This document shows positions 1-7,265 of a stretch of 29,639 nucleotides of DNA, piece by piece. Below the pieces are notes generated by a model, which did not search any database, was not told the origin of the DNA, and saw nothing but the letters and a program-made list of their open reading frames with translations. The stretch is from Peptostreptococcaceae bacterium oral taxon 113 str. W5053 (GTDB lineage Bacteria; Bacillota; Clostridia; Tissierellales; Peptoniphilaceae): the NCBI GenBank assembly GCA_000467935.1, contig KI259848.1, positions 1 to 29,639 on the forward strand, written 5' to 3'. How positions within the stretch are numbered: the first letter of the stretch is position 1; every line of letters starts with the position of its first letter. Made by a program: the position numbers and the translations under genes.

Positions 1-149
1 CTTATTGTATCAAAGTATCTCTCTTTTTTATTTATTTCTGTAACAGTTGTCTTATCACATTACAGGTGGAAAGTAAAAAGGTCTGCAATAATCAAATATT
101 TGTGACACACTGAAAAATAGTTAAGGGAACAAAAAAATAATTGATGAGA

Positions 150-178
150 TTGACATACAAAAATGTAATGGATATAAT
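150..178 (+). promoter_or_regulatory. Sigma-A promoter of the GntR/ABC operon
   Basis: A perfect TTGACA (150-155) and a perfect TATAAT (173-178) are separated by 17 bases, the ideal spacing for the vegetative sigma factor. The start codon of the GntR gene lies about 60 bases downstream. Such a strong promoter fits an operon that is held down by its own repressor. Confidence 0.75.
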
Positions 179-193
179 GTACTTATAGGTACA
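178..193. promoter_or_regulatory. Inverted repeat, probable GntR operator
   Basis: TGTAC (178-182) and GTACA (189-193) form an inverted repeat with a 6-base spacer. It begins at the last base of the -10 box and covers the expected transcription start. A repressor bound here would block initiation. The obvious candidate is the GntR-family protein encoded immediately downstream, but that link is inferred from position. Confidence 0.5.
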
Positions 194-238
194 TGACACT
201 TTAAAATTTAAAACATAATAAGGCAGGATGATGAATAT

Positions 239-619
239 ATGAAGTTAATCATTAGTAATAATAAATTGATTCCGATATATGAACAGATAACAAATCAAAT
301 TAAGGCATTGATAATAAATGGAGATTTAAAGTCCGGAGATAAGATTCCGTCCATAAGAGCACTTGCAAAGCAATTAAAAGTCAGTATTATTACCGTTCAG
401 CGAGCATATGATGATTTACAGCAGAGTGGATTTATTGAAACTTCCATCGGAAAAGGAAGTTATGTATTGGATGAGAATATAGAATTGGTTAAAGAAGAAC
501 AACAAAAAGCTATAGAAAATTTGCTCAAAGAAGCAGTTGAATCTGCAAAAAAAATTGCTTTAAGTGAAGATAATTTCATAAAATTAGTACAAATCTTATA
601 TAAAGAGGAGGAACAATAA
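239..619 (+). CDS. GntR family regulator, YtrA subfamily
   Basis: This 126-residue protein has the N-terminal GntR winged helix: 'IPIYEQITNQIKALI', then 'SGDKIPSIRALAKQL' and 'SIITVQRAYDDLQ' at about residues 10-62. A short C-terminal helical tail of about 50 residues follows. The lack of a large effector domain is typical of the YtrA subfamily, whose members usually repress an adjacent ABC transporter operon. Here the next two genes are an ABC ATPase (3 bases downstream) and an ABC-2 permease, so the layout matches. A purine-rich AGGCAGG about 11 bases upstream serves the ATG. It probably autoregulates through the inverted repeat at 178-193. The inducing signal is unknown; membrane stress or a peptide antibiotic would be usual for this subfamily. 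Confidence 0.85.
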   Translation: MKLIISNNKLIPIYEQITNQIKALIINGDLKSGDKIPSIRALAKQLKVSIITVQRAYDDLQQSGFIETSIGKGSYVLDENIELVKEEQQKAIENLLKEAVESAKKIALSEDNFIKLVQILYKEEEQ

Positions 620-622
620 AAT

Positions 623-1531
623 ATGGAAAGATATCAGGAAGAATATAATACAGAAAAATATAGTGTATTGGTTCAGAATGCGATTAAACATTATGACAAT
701 TTCGAATTATCAGTATCCATCAATATACCGAGAGGCAATATTGTAGGATTAATTGGAGAAAATGGAGCAGGGAAGAGTACTTTATTGAAATTAATTTTAG
801 GTCTTATAAAAAGAGAAAAAGGAAAAATAATTGTTTTAGGTAGTGAAAATATCAATTTAAATAGAAATTTGTTAGAGGATGTAGGAGTTATATTGGATGA
901 AAATGTAATTCCGGAAAATTTGAATATAAATCAAATAAATAATGTAATGAAAAGTATTTATAAAAAGTGGGATACAAAAAAATATTTTGATCTGATAAAA
1001 AGATTTAAATTACCTCTTGATAAAAAAATTAAGAAATTTTCCAAGGGAATGAAAATGAAGCTTTCTCTTATTGTTTCTATTGCTCATAATCCAAGATTGC
1101 TTATACTTGACGAACCGACAACTGGGTTGGATCCTGTTGCAAGAGAGCAAATTCTAGATATGTTTTTGGAATTTGTTCAAGATTCTAAAAATTCTATTTT
1201 GTTTTCTTCTCATATTATGGCAGATTTGGAAAAAGTTGCAGATTATATTATTTTTATAAAAAATGGACAAGTTCTTATAGATGGAAAAAAAGATTTATTG
1301 ATTTATGAGTGGGGAGTGATTAGATGTGATGAAATAAACCTTTGTAAAATTCCTAAGAATTCTGTGATTGCAGTAAGAAAAAATGATTGCTATTATGATG
1401 TTTTGATCAATAATAAGGAAAAAGCACGAGGGAAATATGAAAAATTAATCATTGATGATGCTTTTTTGGAAGAAATTATGCTGATTTGTATAAATAATGA
1501 TGAGGAGGTAAAGAAGAGGTGTTTGGGTTAA
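623..1531 (+). CDS. ABC transporter ATP-binding protein
   Basis: The 302-residue protein is a complete ABC ATPase. The Walker A motif GENGAGKST lies at about residues 45-53, the signature is a degenerate FSKGMK near 139-144 (in place of LSGGQ), and Walker B LLILDEP is near 159-165, followed by a switch His in 'SSHIM'. The SKGM signature is common in BcrA/YtrB-type exporters and efflux systems for peptides and lipids. About 90 residues beyond the switch region have no motif I recognise. It pairs with the permease at 1519, whose start lies inside the end of this gene, implying translational coupling. In this setting it could export, or protect against, the peptide encoded downstream; that role is inference. 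Confidence 0.9.
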   Translation: MERYQEEYNTEKYSVLVQNAIKHYDNFELSVSINIPRGNIVGLIGENGAGKSTLLKLILGLIKREKGKIIVLGSENINLNRNLLEDVGVILDENVIPENLNINQINNVMKSIYKKWDTKKYFDLIKRFKLPLDKKIKKFSKGMKMKLSLIVSIAHNPRLLILDEPTTGLDPVAREQILDMFLEFVQDSKNSILFSSHIMADLEKVADYIIFIKNGQVLIDGKKDLLIYEWGVIRCDEINLCKIPKNSVIAVRKNDCYYDVLINNKEKARGKYEKLIIDDAFLEEIMLICINNDEEVKKRCLG

Positions 1532-2148
1532 TAAAAAAAGAACTCTATTTTTTAAAAGATAGTTTAATGATATTGATAGCGAGTATGATAGTGATTGGAA
1601 TTGGAGCCTCTTTTGTAGTCAGTTCAGAAATTTTTGTAATAATTTTTCCGATATTGATTAGTTCGGTAGTGCTTACAACAATTAGCAAAGACAGAAATGC
1701 AAAATGGGATAAGTTTGTAGCGACTATGCCTCTTTCAAAATATTCTCTTATAAAGAGTAAATATATAATTTATGTTATGACCGTTTTAGTGGGAATAGTA
1801 ATTGGAATTATAGCAATGTTGGTGGGAAGTTATGTGAGAAATGGATTCAGTGCTACAACATTATTTATCAGTATAGGAATAGGACTTACGGTATCTTGTG
1901 TTTCTGGTGGAATTTCAATTCCGATTAGTTTTATTTGGAGCGAAGAGAAAGCTTTGATGGCTCAGATTATGTCTTATGCACTGGTTGCATTTACTTTAAC
2001 AGGAGGGATGTATGTCATAAATAATTTTATATCTGTTAAGGATAATATTACTTTGATTATGGGGATAATGGTCGGATTTAGTTTATTATTTTTTGTATTA
2101 TCATGGTTTTATAGCAAGAAGAAAAGTTTAGATATGGAATTTGATTAA
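1519..2148 (+). CDS. ABC-2 type transporter permease
   Basis: This 209-residue, very hydrophobic protein has about six predicted membrane segments and ends in a Lys-rich cytoplasmic tail ('YSKKKSLDMEF'). It starts at a GTG with GAGGAGG (1502-1508) at good spacing, overlapping the ATPase gene by 13 bases. The cytoplasmic loop 'DRNAKWDKFVATMPLSKYS' after the second membrane segment is characteristic of ABC-2 permeases of the BcrB/YtrC kind. With the ATPase it should form a homodimeric membrane exporter. No lesion is visible. The next gene, the radical SAM maturase, begins 25 bases later and may be cotranscribed. Confidence 0.85.
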   Translation: MFGLIKKELYFLKDSLMILIASMIVIGIGASFVVSSEIFVIIFPILISSVVLTTISKDRNAKWDKFVATMPLSKYSLIKSKYIIYVMTVLVGIVIGIIAMLVGSYVRNGFSATTLFISIGIGLTVSCVSGGISIPISFIWSEEKALMAQIMSYALVAFTLTGGMYVINNFISVKDNITLIMGIMVGFSLLFFVLSWFYSKKKSLDMEFD

Positions 2149-2173
2149 AGGCTGAAAGTTGGGAGGTATAGAG

Positions 2174-3297
2174 GTGGAAAGAAAGATGATGCTAAATAAT
2201 TTTGAAGCATTGAATAATCATTTATTTGATGTTCGTGGGGTGGAGTATTCAGCTAAAGATTATTTTGAGAATTATGATAAAGGAATGAAAAGATAGATAA
2301 AAAAAGAACTTTTTCCTGAAAATTATCATTATCCAACCGGAGTACAATTAGAGCTTACATATAAGTGTAATCATCGATGTATACATTGTTATAATCAATC
2401 TGGGGGAAAGTGTAATAATGATGAGTTAACTATAGAGCAATGGAAAAAATTGGCCAAAAGATTGGGAGAGATAGGAATTTTTCAGTGTGTTATATCTGGA
2501 GGAGAGCCTACTATTTTAGGGGATTCATTAATTGAAATTATGGAAATTTTAGATGGATATAATATAAAATTTATATTTATTTCAAATGGATTTCTTTTAG
2601 ACGAAAAATTTATAAAAAAATTATCCAAATTTAAATATACTTGGTTTCAAATTAGTATTGATGGTTCTAGACCGGAACTTCACAATTATGTAAGAGGTGT
2701 TAATTGCTGGGAAGAAGCGATTAGAGCCGCAAATTTAGTGAAGAGAGCGGGGTTACCATTGGTAATTTCTCATGCAGTGGTAAAGAAAAATTATTTATAT
2801 CTTGATGAGATGATAGATTTATCTTATTTATTAGGGGCAAGTAGAATGATGACGGGTCCATTTACTTATACGGGAAGGGCATTGATAAATGGTGACGAGT
2901 TAGAGTTGAGTAAAGAAGAAAAGATAAAAGTCTATGATTTAATAGCAGAGAAAGCTGAAAAATATAAAGGGCAAATGGAAGTTCTTGCATCTGCTGAAGA
3001 ACCGGTCGGATTACGTGTAAAGGCTAGTGAAGTTAATGGCGTAATGTTGGTTAGACCGAATGGAGATGTAAAAATTGACTGTATTGCACCATTTAAAATA
3101 GGAAATGTCTTAGAGGAAGATATATATATTCAATATGGGATAGTATTGGCAGAGATGTATGGCAACATCCGAGAGTCATTGAGTATGTAAATAATATAAA
3201 GACATCTAGCGATTTAAAGAATGTTAAACCGAGAATAAATTTAGATGATGATGAATTATTAGAAAGAATTGAAAGGACGAAAAAGCGATATGATTGA
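2174..3297 (+). pseudogene. Radical SAM peptide maturase (in-frame stop plus frameshift)
   Basis: When repaired this is a protein of about 373 residues starting at GTG 2174 behind GGGAGG. It has the radical SAM CX3CX2C motif (Cys 65, 69 and 72, 'CNHRCIHC'), then 'SGGEPT', and a reduced SPASM-like end ('RPNGDVKIDC', 'IGNVLEE'). Two lesions are visible. An in-frame TAG at 2294-2296 separates the N-terminal 40 residues from the cluster-binding motif. Then an AT-dinucleotide run, (AT)5 at 3120-3129, shifts the frame; removing one AT restores 'WDSIGRDVWQHP' and an end at 3297. Without repair only 2450-3190 reads as an ATG-started ORF, and it lacks the Cys motif. SPASM enzymes of this kind install thioether or C-C crosslinks, or epimerise residues, in RiPP precursors. 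The next gene is PqqD-like, which supports that role. Whether it is dead, phase-variable or mis-sequenced cannot be settled here. Confidence 0.75.
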
Positions 3298-3586
3298 TAA
3301 GTTTTACGATTTAATTGAAGATAGAATTCCAATTCCCAATAAATATAAGATGAGAAAAGATAAAAACTTTTTTATAGCTTTGCCGCAAAATGTGGGGGTA
3401 TTAGTATCTTTAAATTCTATTGCAGGTTTTATTTTGTATAATTGTGATGGGAAAAAAAGCATAATAGAATTAACCGAACTTTTGCATGAAAGATTTAGTA
3501 ATGTTGATAAAATAAGGATAAAAAAAGATATTGTCATGTGCATTAGAAAACTTGAGGCAATGAATTTAATTTGTGGGTATAATTGA
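3290..3586 (+). CDS. PqqD-like RiPP recognition element protein
   Basis: The 98-residue protein looks like a PqqD family small winged-helix domain. 'IPIPNKYKMRKDKNFFIALP' leads into 'SIAGFILYNCDGKKS', 'IIELTELLHERF' and 'KDIVMCIRKLEAMNLI'. The pattern of an N-terminal beta hairpin followed by three helices (the 'iW/NcDGkrt..eIi..L...y' signature) is the family hallmark. Free-standing PqqD proteins bind the leader of a RiPP precursor and present it to a partner radical SAM enzyme. I chose ATG 3290 with AAGGA at 3273; it overlaps the end of the maturase frame by 8 bases, and a TTG at 3269 is less likely. The partners on both sides are damaged but this gene is intact. Confidence 0.75.
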   Translation: MIDKFYDLIEDRIPIPNKYKMRKDKNFFIALPQNVGVLVSLNSIAGFILYNCDGKKSIIELTELLHERFSNVDKIRIKKDIVMCIRKLEAMNLICGYN

Positions 3587-3627
3587 AATTAATTATATCA
3601 AATATTATTAAACAGGAGGGTATAATT

Positions 3628-3811
3628 ATGGAAACCAGTGTAAATGCAGTAGACAAATTGGAATTTTTTGATGGAGAACCTTACCGTTATGCCTACAGTA
3701 AGTAATATATCACCAGAAGAGTTTGTGATTCCTGCCATATTACTTGCTGCAGTTGTTAGCGGAGCGGTAGGAGGAGCAGTTGGTGCTGTAGTAAGCAAAT
3801 TAATGAGTTGA
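3628..3811 (+). pseudogene. Putative RiPP precursor peptide, split by a frameshift
   Basis: A strong ribosome binding site (AGGAGGG, 3615-3621) precedes ATG 3628, but that frame stops after 25 residues (TAA 3703-3705). Removing one T from the T6 run at 3664-3669 joins it to a frame ending at TGA 3809, giving a peptide of about 60 residues. This has a polar leader ('METSVNAVDKLEF', 'MENLTVMPTVSNISPEEF') and a hydrophobic Gly/Ala/Val core ('IPAILLAAVVSGAVGGAVG') ending in 'SKLMS'. The second frame also has its own ATG at 3671 (46 residues) but no Shine-Dalgarno. There is no Cys, so a thioether (sactipeptide) product is unlikely; the radical SAM enzyme would have to make C-C links or D-residues. 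A terminator follows directly. The core resembles GxxxG-rich membrane-active bacteriocins, but I do not recognise a named family. Confidence 0.55.
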
Positions 3812-3821
3812 ATAAGTTTGA

Positions 3822-3859
3822 ACAAAACAGCAGTTCTTTAAAAACTGCTGTTTTGTGTT
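3822..3859 (+). terminator. Rho-independent terminator of the peptide operon
   Basis: Left arm 3823-3834 (CAAAACAGCAGT) pairs perfectly with right arm 3844-3855 (ACTGCTGTTTTG) across a short T/A-rich loop. A weak T stretch follows. It lies 12 bases after the precursor stop codon and probably ends the GntR-to-precursor transcript. Confidence 0.75.
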
Positions 3860-3949
3860 TCCGGCATTCAATGAATGCCCACAGAAAGCTATAAACAACA
3901 TATAGTCTTGATATTAGATAGCTACATTAAAGGGTGTGTTACCTATTAA

Positions 3950-4036
3950 TTTAATTAAACCGTTGTGTATTAAACGGTATGTACGGCGATGTGATGGGCG
4001 GAATTTCTTAATTGTGAAAAATTCTTCTTGCTCGAT
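3950..4036 (+). mobile_element. Probable group II intron 3' relic (domains V and VI)
   Basis: Bases 3961-3988 fold as a domain V-like hairpin. CGTTGTG (3961-3967) pairs with TACGGCG (3982-3988), allowing G-U. A two-base TG bulge follows the upper stem TATT/GGTA (3968-3971 / 3976-3979), closed by an AAAC tetraloop. The stem, two-base bulge, short stem and tetraloop order is the domain V plan of bacterial group II introns. Next comes GTGATGGG and a second hairpin (GAATTT 4001-4006 with AAATTC 4019-4024), then CTCGAT (4031-4036), resembling a domain VI ending. No reverse transcriptase or 5' intron end is present. Identification rests on remembered consensus and hand folding. Confidence 0.45.
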
Positions 4037-4059
4037 TTTTATTTAAAGAAGGGGGCATT

Positions 4060-4643
4060 ATGAGTAGAGTAATTATATCGATTGGTGTAACTCTATTATA
4101 TGTAATATTATTGTTATCATTATAGATGTTTATACTAAGGCATTTAAAAAACAATCAAATATATTGCGGAATTCAATATATTATATTTATATTTGCATTA
4201 ATTTACCATTTGTATAGTGATCGTTTGTATATAATGGTAATGGTTATAGTACCCATTGTATTGCCTATTTTTTTGAGTAGAGTATTAAGTTGGTCATCAA
4301 AGGATACAATTATTAATAAATCAGTATTTCTGATGATTTTTACAAATGGAGAAATAATTAATATAATAATTTACTTTATGTTATCTCCTATTTTAGAGGA
4401 GCTTTTTTTAGAGAATTTTTAATAAATCATATATTAAATAACAATACATTTGTAATAAAAGTGCTTATTACATCAATTCTATTTGGGTTATCACATATAA
4501 GACAAAAGTTAATAATAGAAGCATTCATTGGCGGTGTAGTATTATCTATTATATTTATTAAAAGTCAAAATATATATTTAACAATATATATACACAGTAT
4601 GTATAATATGTTTTGTAAAGTAATAAAAGAAAACTTAAAATAA
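4060..4643 (+). pseudogene. CPBP intramembrane protease (in-frame TAG plus frameshift)
   Basis: Read as one gene from ATG 4060 (behind GAAGGGGG), this is a membrane protein of about 194 residues of the CPBP (CAAX protease / bacteriocin-processing) family. A TAG at 4123-4125 interrupts it after 21 residues. The frame then fails at a T7 run (4403-4409). One extra T restores the family motif 'EELFFREF' (the EExxxR site), and the continuation gives 'ITSILFGLSHIRQ', matching the second motif FxxxH. Thus the two conserved parts sit in different frames, 4126-4422 and 4461-4643. CPBP proteins often accompany bacteriocin and RiPP clusters as immunity or leader-processing proteases, fitting the precursor just upstream. 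As written, the active site cannot form. Confidence 0.75.
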
Positions 4644-4656
4644 ATAGTGAGAATAG

Positions 4657-4687
4657 TTGTTTTTTTCGAAAGTATAGAAAGTATAAT
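4657..4687 (+). promoter_or_regulatory. Candidate promoter of the oxidoreductase operon
   Basis: TATAAT (4682-4687) is preceded by TTGTTT (4657-4662) at a long 19-base spacing. It lies 70 bases upstream of the start at 4758. A second, weaker option is the TATGGTAAACT stretch about 25 bases before the start codon. Confidence 0.35.
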
Positions 4688-4757
4688 CTGTAAAAAATTA
4701 AAAAACTTTTCTTCTTTGTTTTCATTTATGGTAAACTGAGAAAAGGGAGTGAGGATT

Positions 4758-5945
4758 ATGCGTGTCATTGTTATCGGCGCAGGTGCTTCGGGAATGTTAT
4801 CGGCAATTTTAGCGGCGAAAGAGGGGCATAGCGTTATTTTGCTGGAAAAGAATGATCGTCCGGGAAAAAAATTGATGGCTACAGGGAACGGTCGTTGTAA
4901 TTTTTTAAATCGAAGAGCATCTTGGATAAATTATCATGGAGAGGATCCTTTGTTTGCCAAAGAAGTTTTGAAAGCTTTTCCGCCTCTTAAAGTGGAGGAA
5001 TTGTTTGCCGATTTAGGTTTGGAGACGGTGGAGCTGGATCGGGGAAAATTGTTTCCGGCCAGTTTGCAGGCGAAGAGTGTGTTGGATGTGCTTTGCCGCG
5101 CCATGCGAAAGTATGGGGTTCGGGCGAAGTATCGCTCTTTGGTGAGAAAAATTGAAAAGCAGGGAGAGGAATTTGTCGTCGAATCCGAAGAAACTTATCG
5201 AGGCGATCGGGTGATTTTCGCTGTGGGCGGTTCGGTGATGAAAAAGTCCGGTTCGGACGGTTCCGCTTATGTTTTGGCAAAAAAATTTGGACATCAGATT
5301 ACGGCGATTATGCCGGGTATTGTCAAGTTGAATCTTAAAGAGGATGTAAAGGATTTACAAGGGGTGAAATTTACCGGTCGGGTTTATTTTGAGGGCGATG
5401 TTCCCAATGAAGAGACGGGGGATGTGTTGTTTACCCGGTCGGGGATTTCCGGTCAGGCGATTCTCAATCTTTCCGCCAGTTTGTTACGGCAAAAGGTGTC
5501 TGTATTCTATTTGGATGTGCTGCCTTTTTGGAAAGACGCAGGGGAGAAAATCGCAAAAAGAATAGAGCGCTTCGGGGAATATTCTTTTTACGATTTGTTG
5601 GTGGGGGTCATTCATGAAAAGTTAATCGATTTCTTTTTGACTCGTGCAGAAATAGAAAGTAAAGAAAAAGTTGGTGCCGCTTCAGGTCGAAAGAAGGAGT
5701 CTTTGGCAAAAATTTTAACGGCATGTCCTTTGCAGGTGGCGGGGGCATACAGTTTGGATGACGGGCAGGTAACCCTTGGCGGAGTGGATACGTCAAAGGT
5801 CAATCCACAGACTTTGGAGTCGAAACTTTGTCCGGGTTTGTTTTTTACCGGAGAGGTTTTGGATGTGGATGGCGACTGTGGAGGATATAATTTAGGCTGG
5901 GCATGGGCAAGTGCCATGGCGGCAGTGAAAGGAATGAAAGGATGA
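4758..5945 (+). CDS. FAD/NAD(P)-dependent oxidoreductase, HI0933/BaiN-like
   Basis: The 395-residue protein opens with an FAD-binding Rossmann fold, 'VIVIGAGASGM' (GxGxxG at 7-12), followed by 'LLEKNDRPGKKLMATGNGRCN', the signature of the HI0933/YhiN/BaiN-like family. The C-terminus has 'GLFFTGEVLDVDGDCGGYN', the usual second flavin contact. Length is normal for the family (about 400). The physiological substrate is generally unknown; BaiN in gut clostridia acts on bile acid intermediates, but family membership alone does not prove that. ATG 4758 with GGGAGTGAGG is preferred over an in-frame GTG at 4749. The gene marks a sharp rise in G+C relative to 1-4740. Its stop overlaps the next start (ATGA), so the two are translationally coupled. 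Confidence 0.85.
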   Translation: MRVIVIGAGASGMLSAILAAKEGHSVILLEKNDRPGKKLMATGNGRCNFLNRRASWINYHGEDPLFAKEVLKAFPPLKVEELFADLGLETVELDRGKLFPASLQAKSVLDVLCRAMRKYGVRAKYRSLVRKIEKQGEEFVVESEETYRGDRVIFAVGGSVMKKSGSDGSAYVLAKKFGHQITAIMPGIVKLNLKEDVKDLQGVKFTGRVYFEGDVPNEETGDVLFTRSGISGQAILNLSASLLRQKVSVFYLDVLPFWKDAGEKIAKRIERFGEYSFYDLLVGVIHEKLIDFFLTRAEIESKEKVGAASGRKKESLAKILTACPLQVAGAYSLDDGQVTLGGVDTSKVNPQTLESKLCPGLFFTGEVLDVDGDCGGYNLGWAWASAMAAVKGMKG

Positions 5946-6421
5946 GAGCAGTGTATGAAACAGCATTGGAGATGATGAGGCATGAGGTGGAAATTGAAGA
6001 AGATTCCTTGGCTTTGGTCTCCAATGCGACGGCAATTTTGATGGAGTGTATGGAAGATATCAACTGGGTCGGTTTTTATTTTTGGAAGGGAAAGGATTTG
6101 GTTTTGGGACCGTTTCAGGGCAGAGTCGCCTGCAATCGAATTGAAGCGGGGAAAGGTGTTTGCGGGACGGCTTTTGCACTTCAAAAGACACAGTGTATAA
6201 AGGATGTGCATGAGTTTTCAGGGCATATCGCTTGTGATTTTCGCAGCCGAAGTGAATTGGTTTATCCTCTGATGAAGGATGAATTCTGTTTCGGGGTATT
6301 GGACATCGACAGCCCTTCTTTGAATCGCTTTGGTGACGAAGAAAGGGAATTGGCGGAAAAAATAATGAAAATATTGTGGGATAAGGCGGATTTTCATCCG
6401 TTTTATAAGGAGCAGGTATGA
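5942..6421 (+). CDS. msrC: Free methionine-(R)-sulfoxide reductase (GAF domain)
   Basis: This 159-residue GAF-domain protein matches fRMsr, which reduces free Met-(R)-sulfoxide. 'INWVGFYFWKGKDLVLGPF' and 'GVCGTA' are family motifs. Three cysteines at 64, 74 and 98 have the spacing of Cys84, Cys94 and Cys118 of the E. coli enzyme, where Cys118 is catalytic, so the active site appears complete. The acidic 'FGVLDIDSP' stretch is the conserved end of the GAF core. It starts at ATG 5942, overlapping the TGA of the oxidoreductase by four bases, and ends in another ATGA overlap with the next gene. The set may be an oxidative-damage repair unit in an anaerobe; the shared role is inferred. Confidence 0.9.
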   Translation: MRAVYETALEMMRHEVEIEEDSLALVSNATAILMECMEDINWVGFYFWKGKDLVLGPFQGRVACNRIEAGKGVCGTAFALQKTQCIKDVHEFSGHIACDFRSRSELVYPLMKDEFCFGVLDIDSPSLNRFGDEERELAEKIMKILWDKADFHPFYKEQV

Positions 6422-7086
6422 AGAAGATTTTGAATCAATCCAATTTAAAGGTTTTGATTGCCGGTTTGGCAACGGCTTTTGTGCTTTATCATTCGCACAA
6501 AAAATATAATTTATCCGGAATAAGTTTGGTTCTATTGGGGGTACTTATCGTCCTTGCCTTCGTGGTGGTCAGTTTGATGGATGCCAAGCAAAAACAACGC
6601 ATTTTATCGGAACAATTGATGGAGACACGTCAATTGTTGACTAAAGATTCGGAGGAATTTTTGCGAAAGAATGAAGAACTTTATCAGCGCTATAAAGATG
6701 ATTTTTTGCGTTTGAATATTATTTCCAATATGATTGTGGGTTATGATCAGAAGAAAGATTATGAAACTCCCTTAAAGAAAATGGATGAATTAAATATTTA
6801 TCGTTATACAAGACCTATGAAAGAATTTTATTTTGCCACCAAGGCGATGTTGCTTTTCAAAGCGGGCAAGGACGAGGAGGCGGTTCGCTTGATGAACAGT
6901 GAAGAAGAGTTCTTTGAAAATCGGGAAGAAGATTTCTCCGGTTTGGGAAGCCTCTTTTATTTTGATTATTTAAAGAGATTGGCTTTTGAAGGAAAGACGG
7001 AAGAGTTGAAAAAAAGCTTGAGCAGGACAAGAAAGAAGATGGGAAATAATTTCCTTGCGGATGATTTTCCTGTGGAGGATGAATAA
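6418..7086 (+). CDS. Membrane protein of unknown function, two TM segments
   Basis: I do not recognise this 222-residue protein. It has two closely spaced N-terminal membrane segments (about residues 11-25 and 32-52), a basic 'DAKQKQR' turn, then a soluble Glu/Lys-rich helical region. The stretch from about 100 to 205 ('KEFYFATKAMLLFKAGKDEEAVRLM') looks like a few TPR-like helical hairpins. The end is acidic ('DDFPVEDE'). The start overlaps the stop of msrC (ATGA), so it is the last gene of a three-gene coupled unit ended by a strong terminator. It may be a scaffold at the inner face of the membrane, but the sequence gives no catalytic clue. Confidence 0.75.
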   Translation: MKKILNQSNLKVLIAGLATAFVLYHSHKKYNLSGISLVLLGVLIVLAFVVVSLMDAKQKQRILSEQLMETRQLLTKDSEEFLRKNEELYQRYKDDFLRLNIISNMIVGYDQKKDYETPLKKMDELNIYRYTRPMKEFYFATKAMLLFKAGKDEEAVRLMNSEEEFFENREEDFSGLGSLFYFDYLKRLAFEGKTEELKKSLSRTRKKMGNNFLADDFPVEDE

Positions 7087-7094
7087 AATAAAGA

Positions 7095-7134
7095 AGATAA
7101 AAAGTCGTTCCAAGGCGGAACAATTTTTTTTATC
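7095..7134. terminator. Terminator after the msrC operon
   Basis: GTTCC (7107-7111) pairs with GGAAC (7117-7121), and the flanking GATAAAAA and TTTTTATC extend the stem. A run of Ts lies on the right side and As on the left, so it can act in both directions. Confidence 0.7.
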
Positions 7135-7176
7135 CTTTGTGTTCAAAAATTTTGTTTCGATAAGACAAAGAAAACG

Positions 7177-7205
7177 TATTTAAAAAAGAAAAAAAGAGGT
7201 ATAAT
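7177..7205 (+). promoter_or_regulatory. Candidate promoter of the methyltransferase gene
   Basis: A perfect TATAAT (7200-7205) lies about 60 bases before the start codon. The -35 region at the expected distance (TATTTA, 7177-7182) is poor, so only the -10 element is convincing. Confidence 0.4.
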
Positions 7206-7265
7206 CAAAATATAAAAAGTTGTTTTTCGCTAATCGAAAGGAAAAAGATAAGGAGGAAGATGACA

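Noticed and set aside
3671..3811. Stand-alone 46-codon peptide starting at ATG 3671
   Set aside because: It has no Shine-Dalgarno, whereas ATG 3628 has an ideal one; the two are better read as one split precursor.
2294..4125. Amber codons read as pyrrolysine or another amino acid
   Set aside because: No pyl genes or suppressor tRNA are seen, neighbouring frameshifts already point to decay, and one-step CAG to TAG changes explain both.
4461..4643. Separate 60-codon gene downstream of the CPBP fragment
   Set aside because: It lacks a ribosome site and begins in the middle of a CPBP segment that joins the upstream frame with one added base.
5612..6211. Antisense ORF of 199 codons across the oxidoreductase and msrC
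   Set aside because: Both + strand genes have clear motifs and coupled starts here; the antisense product is Cys/His/Pro-rich without any motif.
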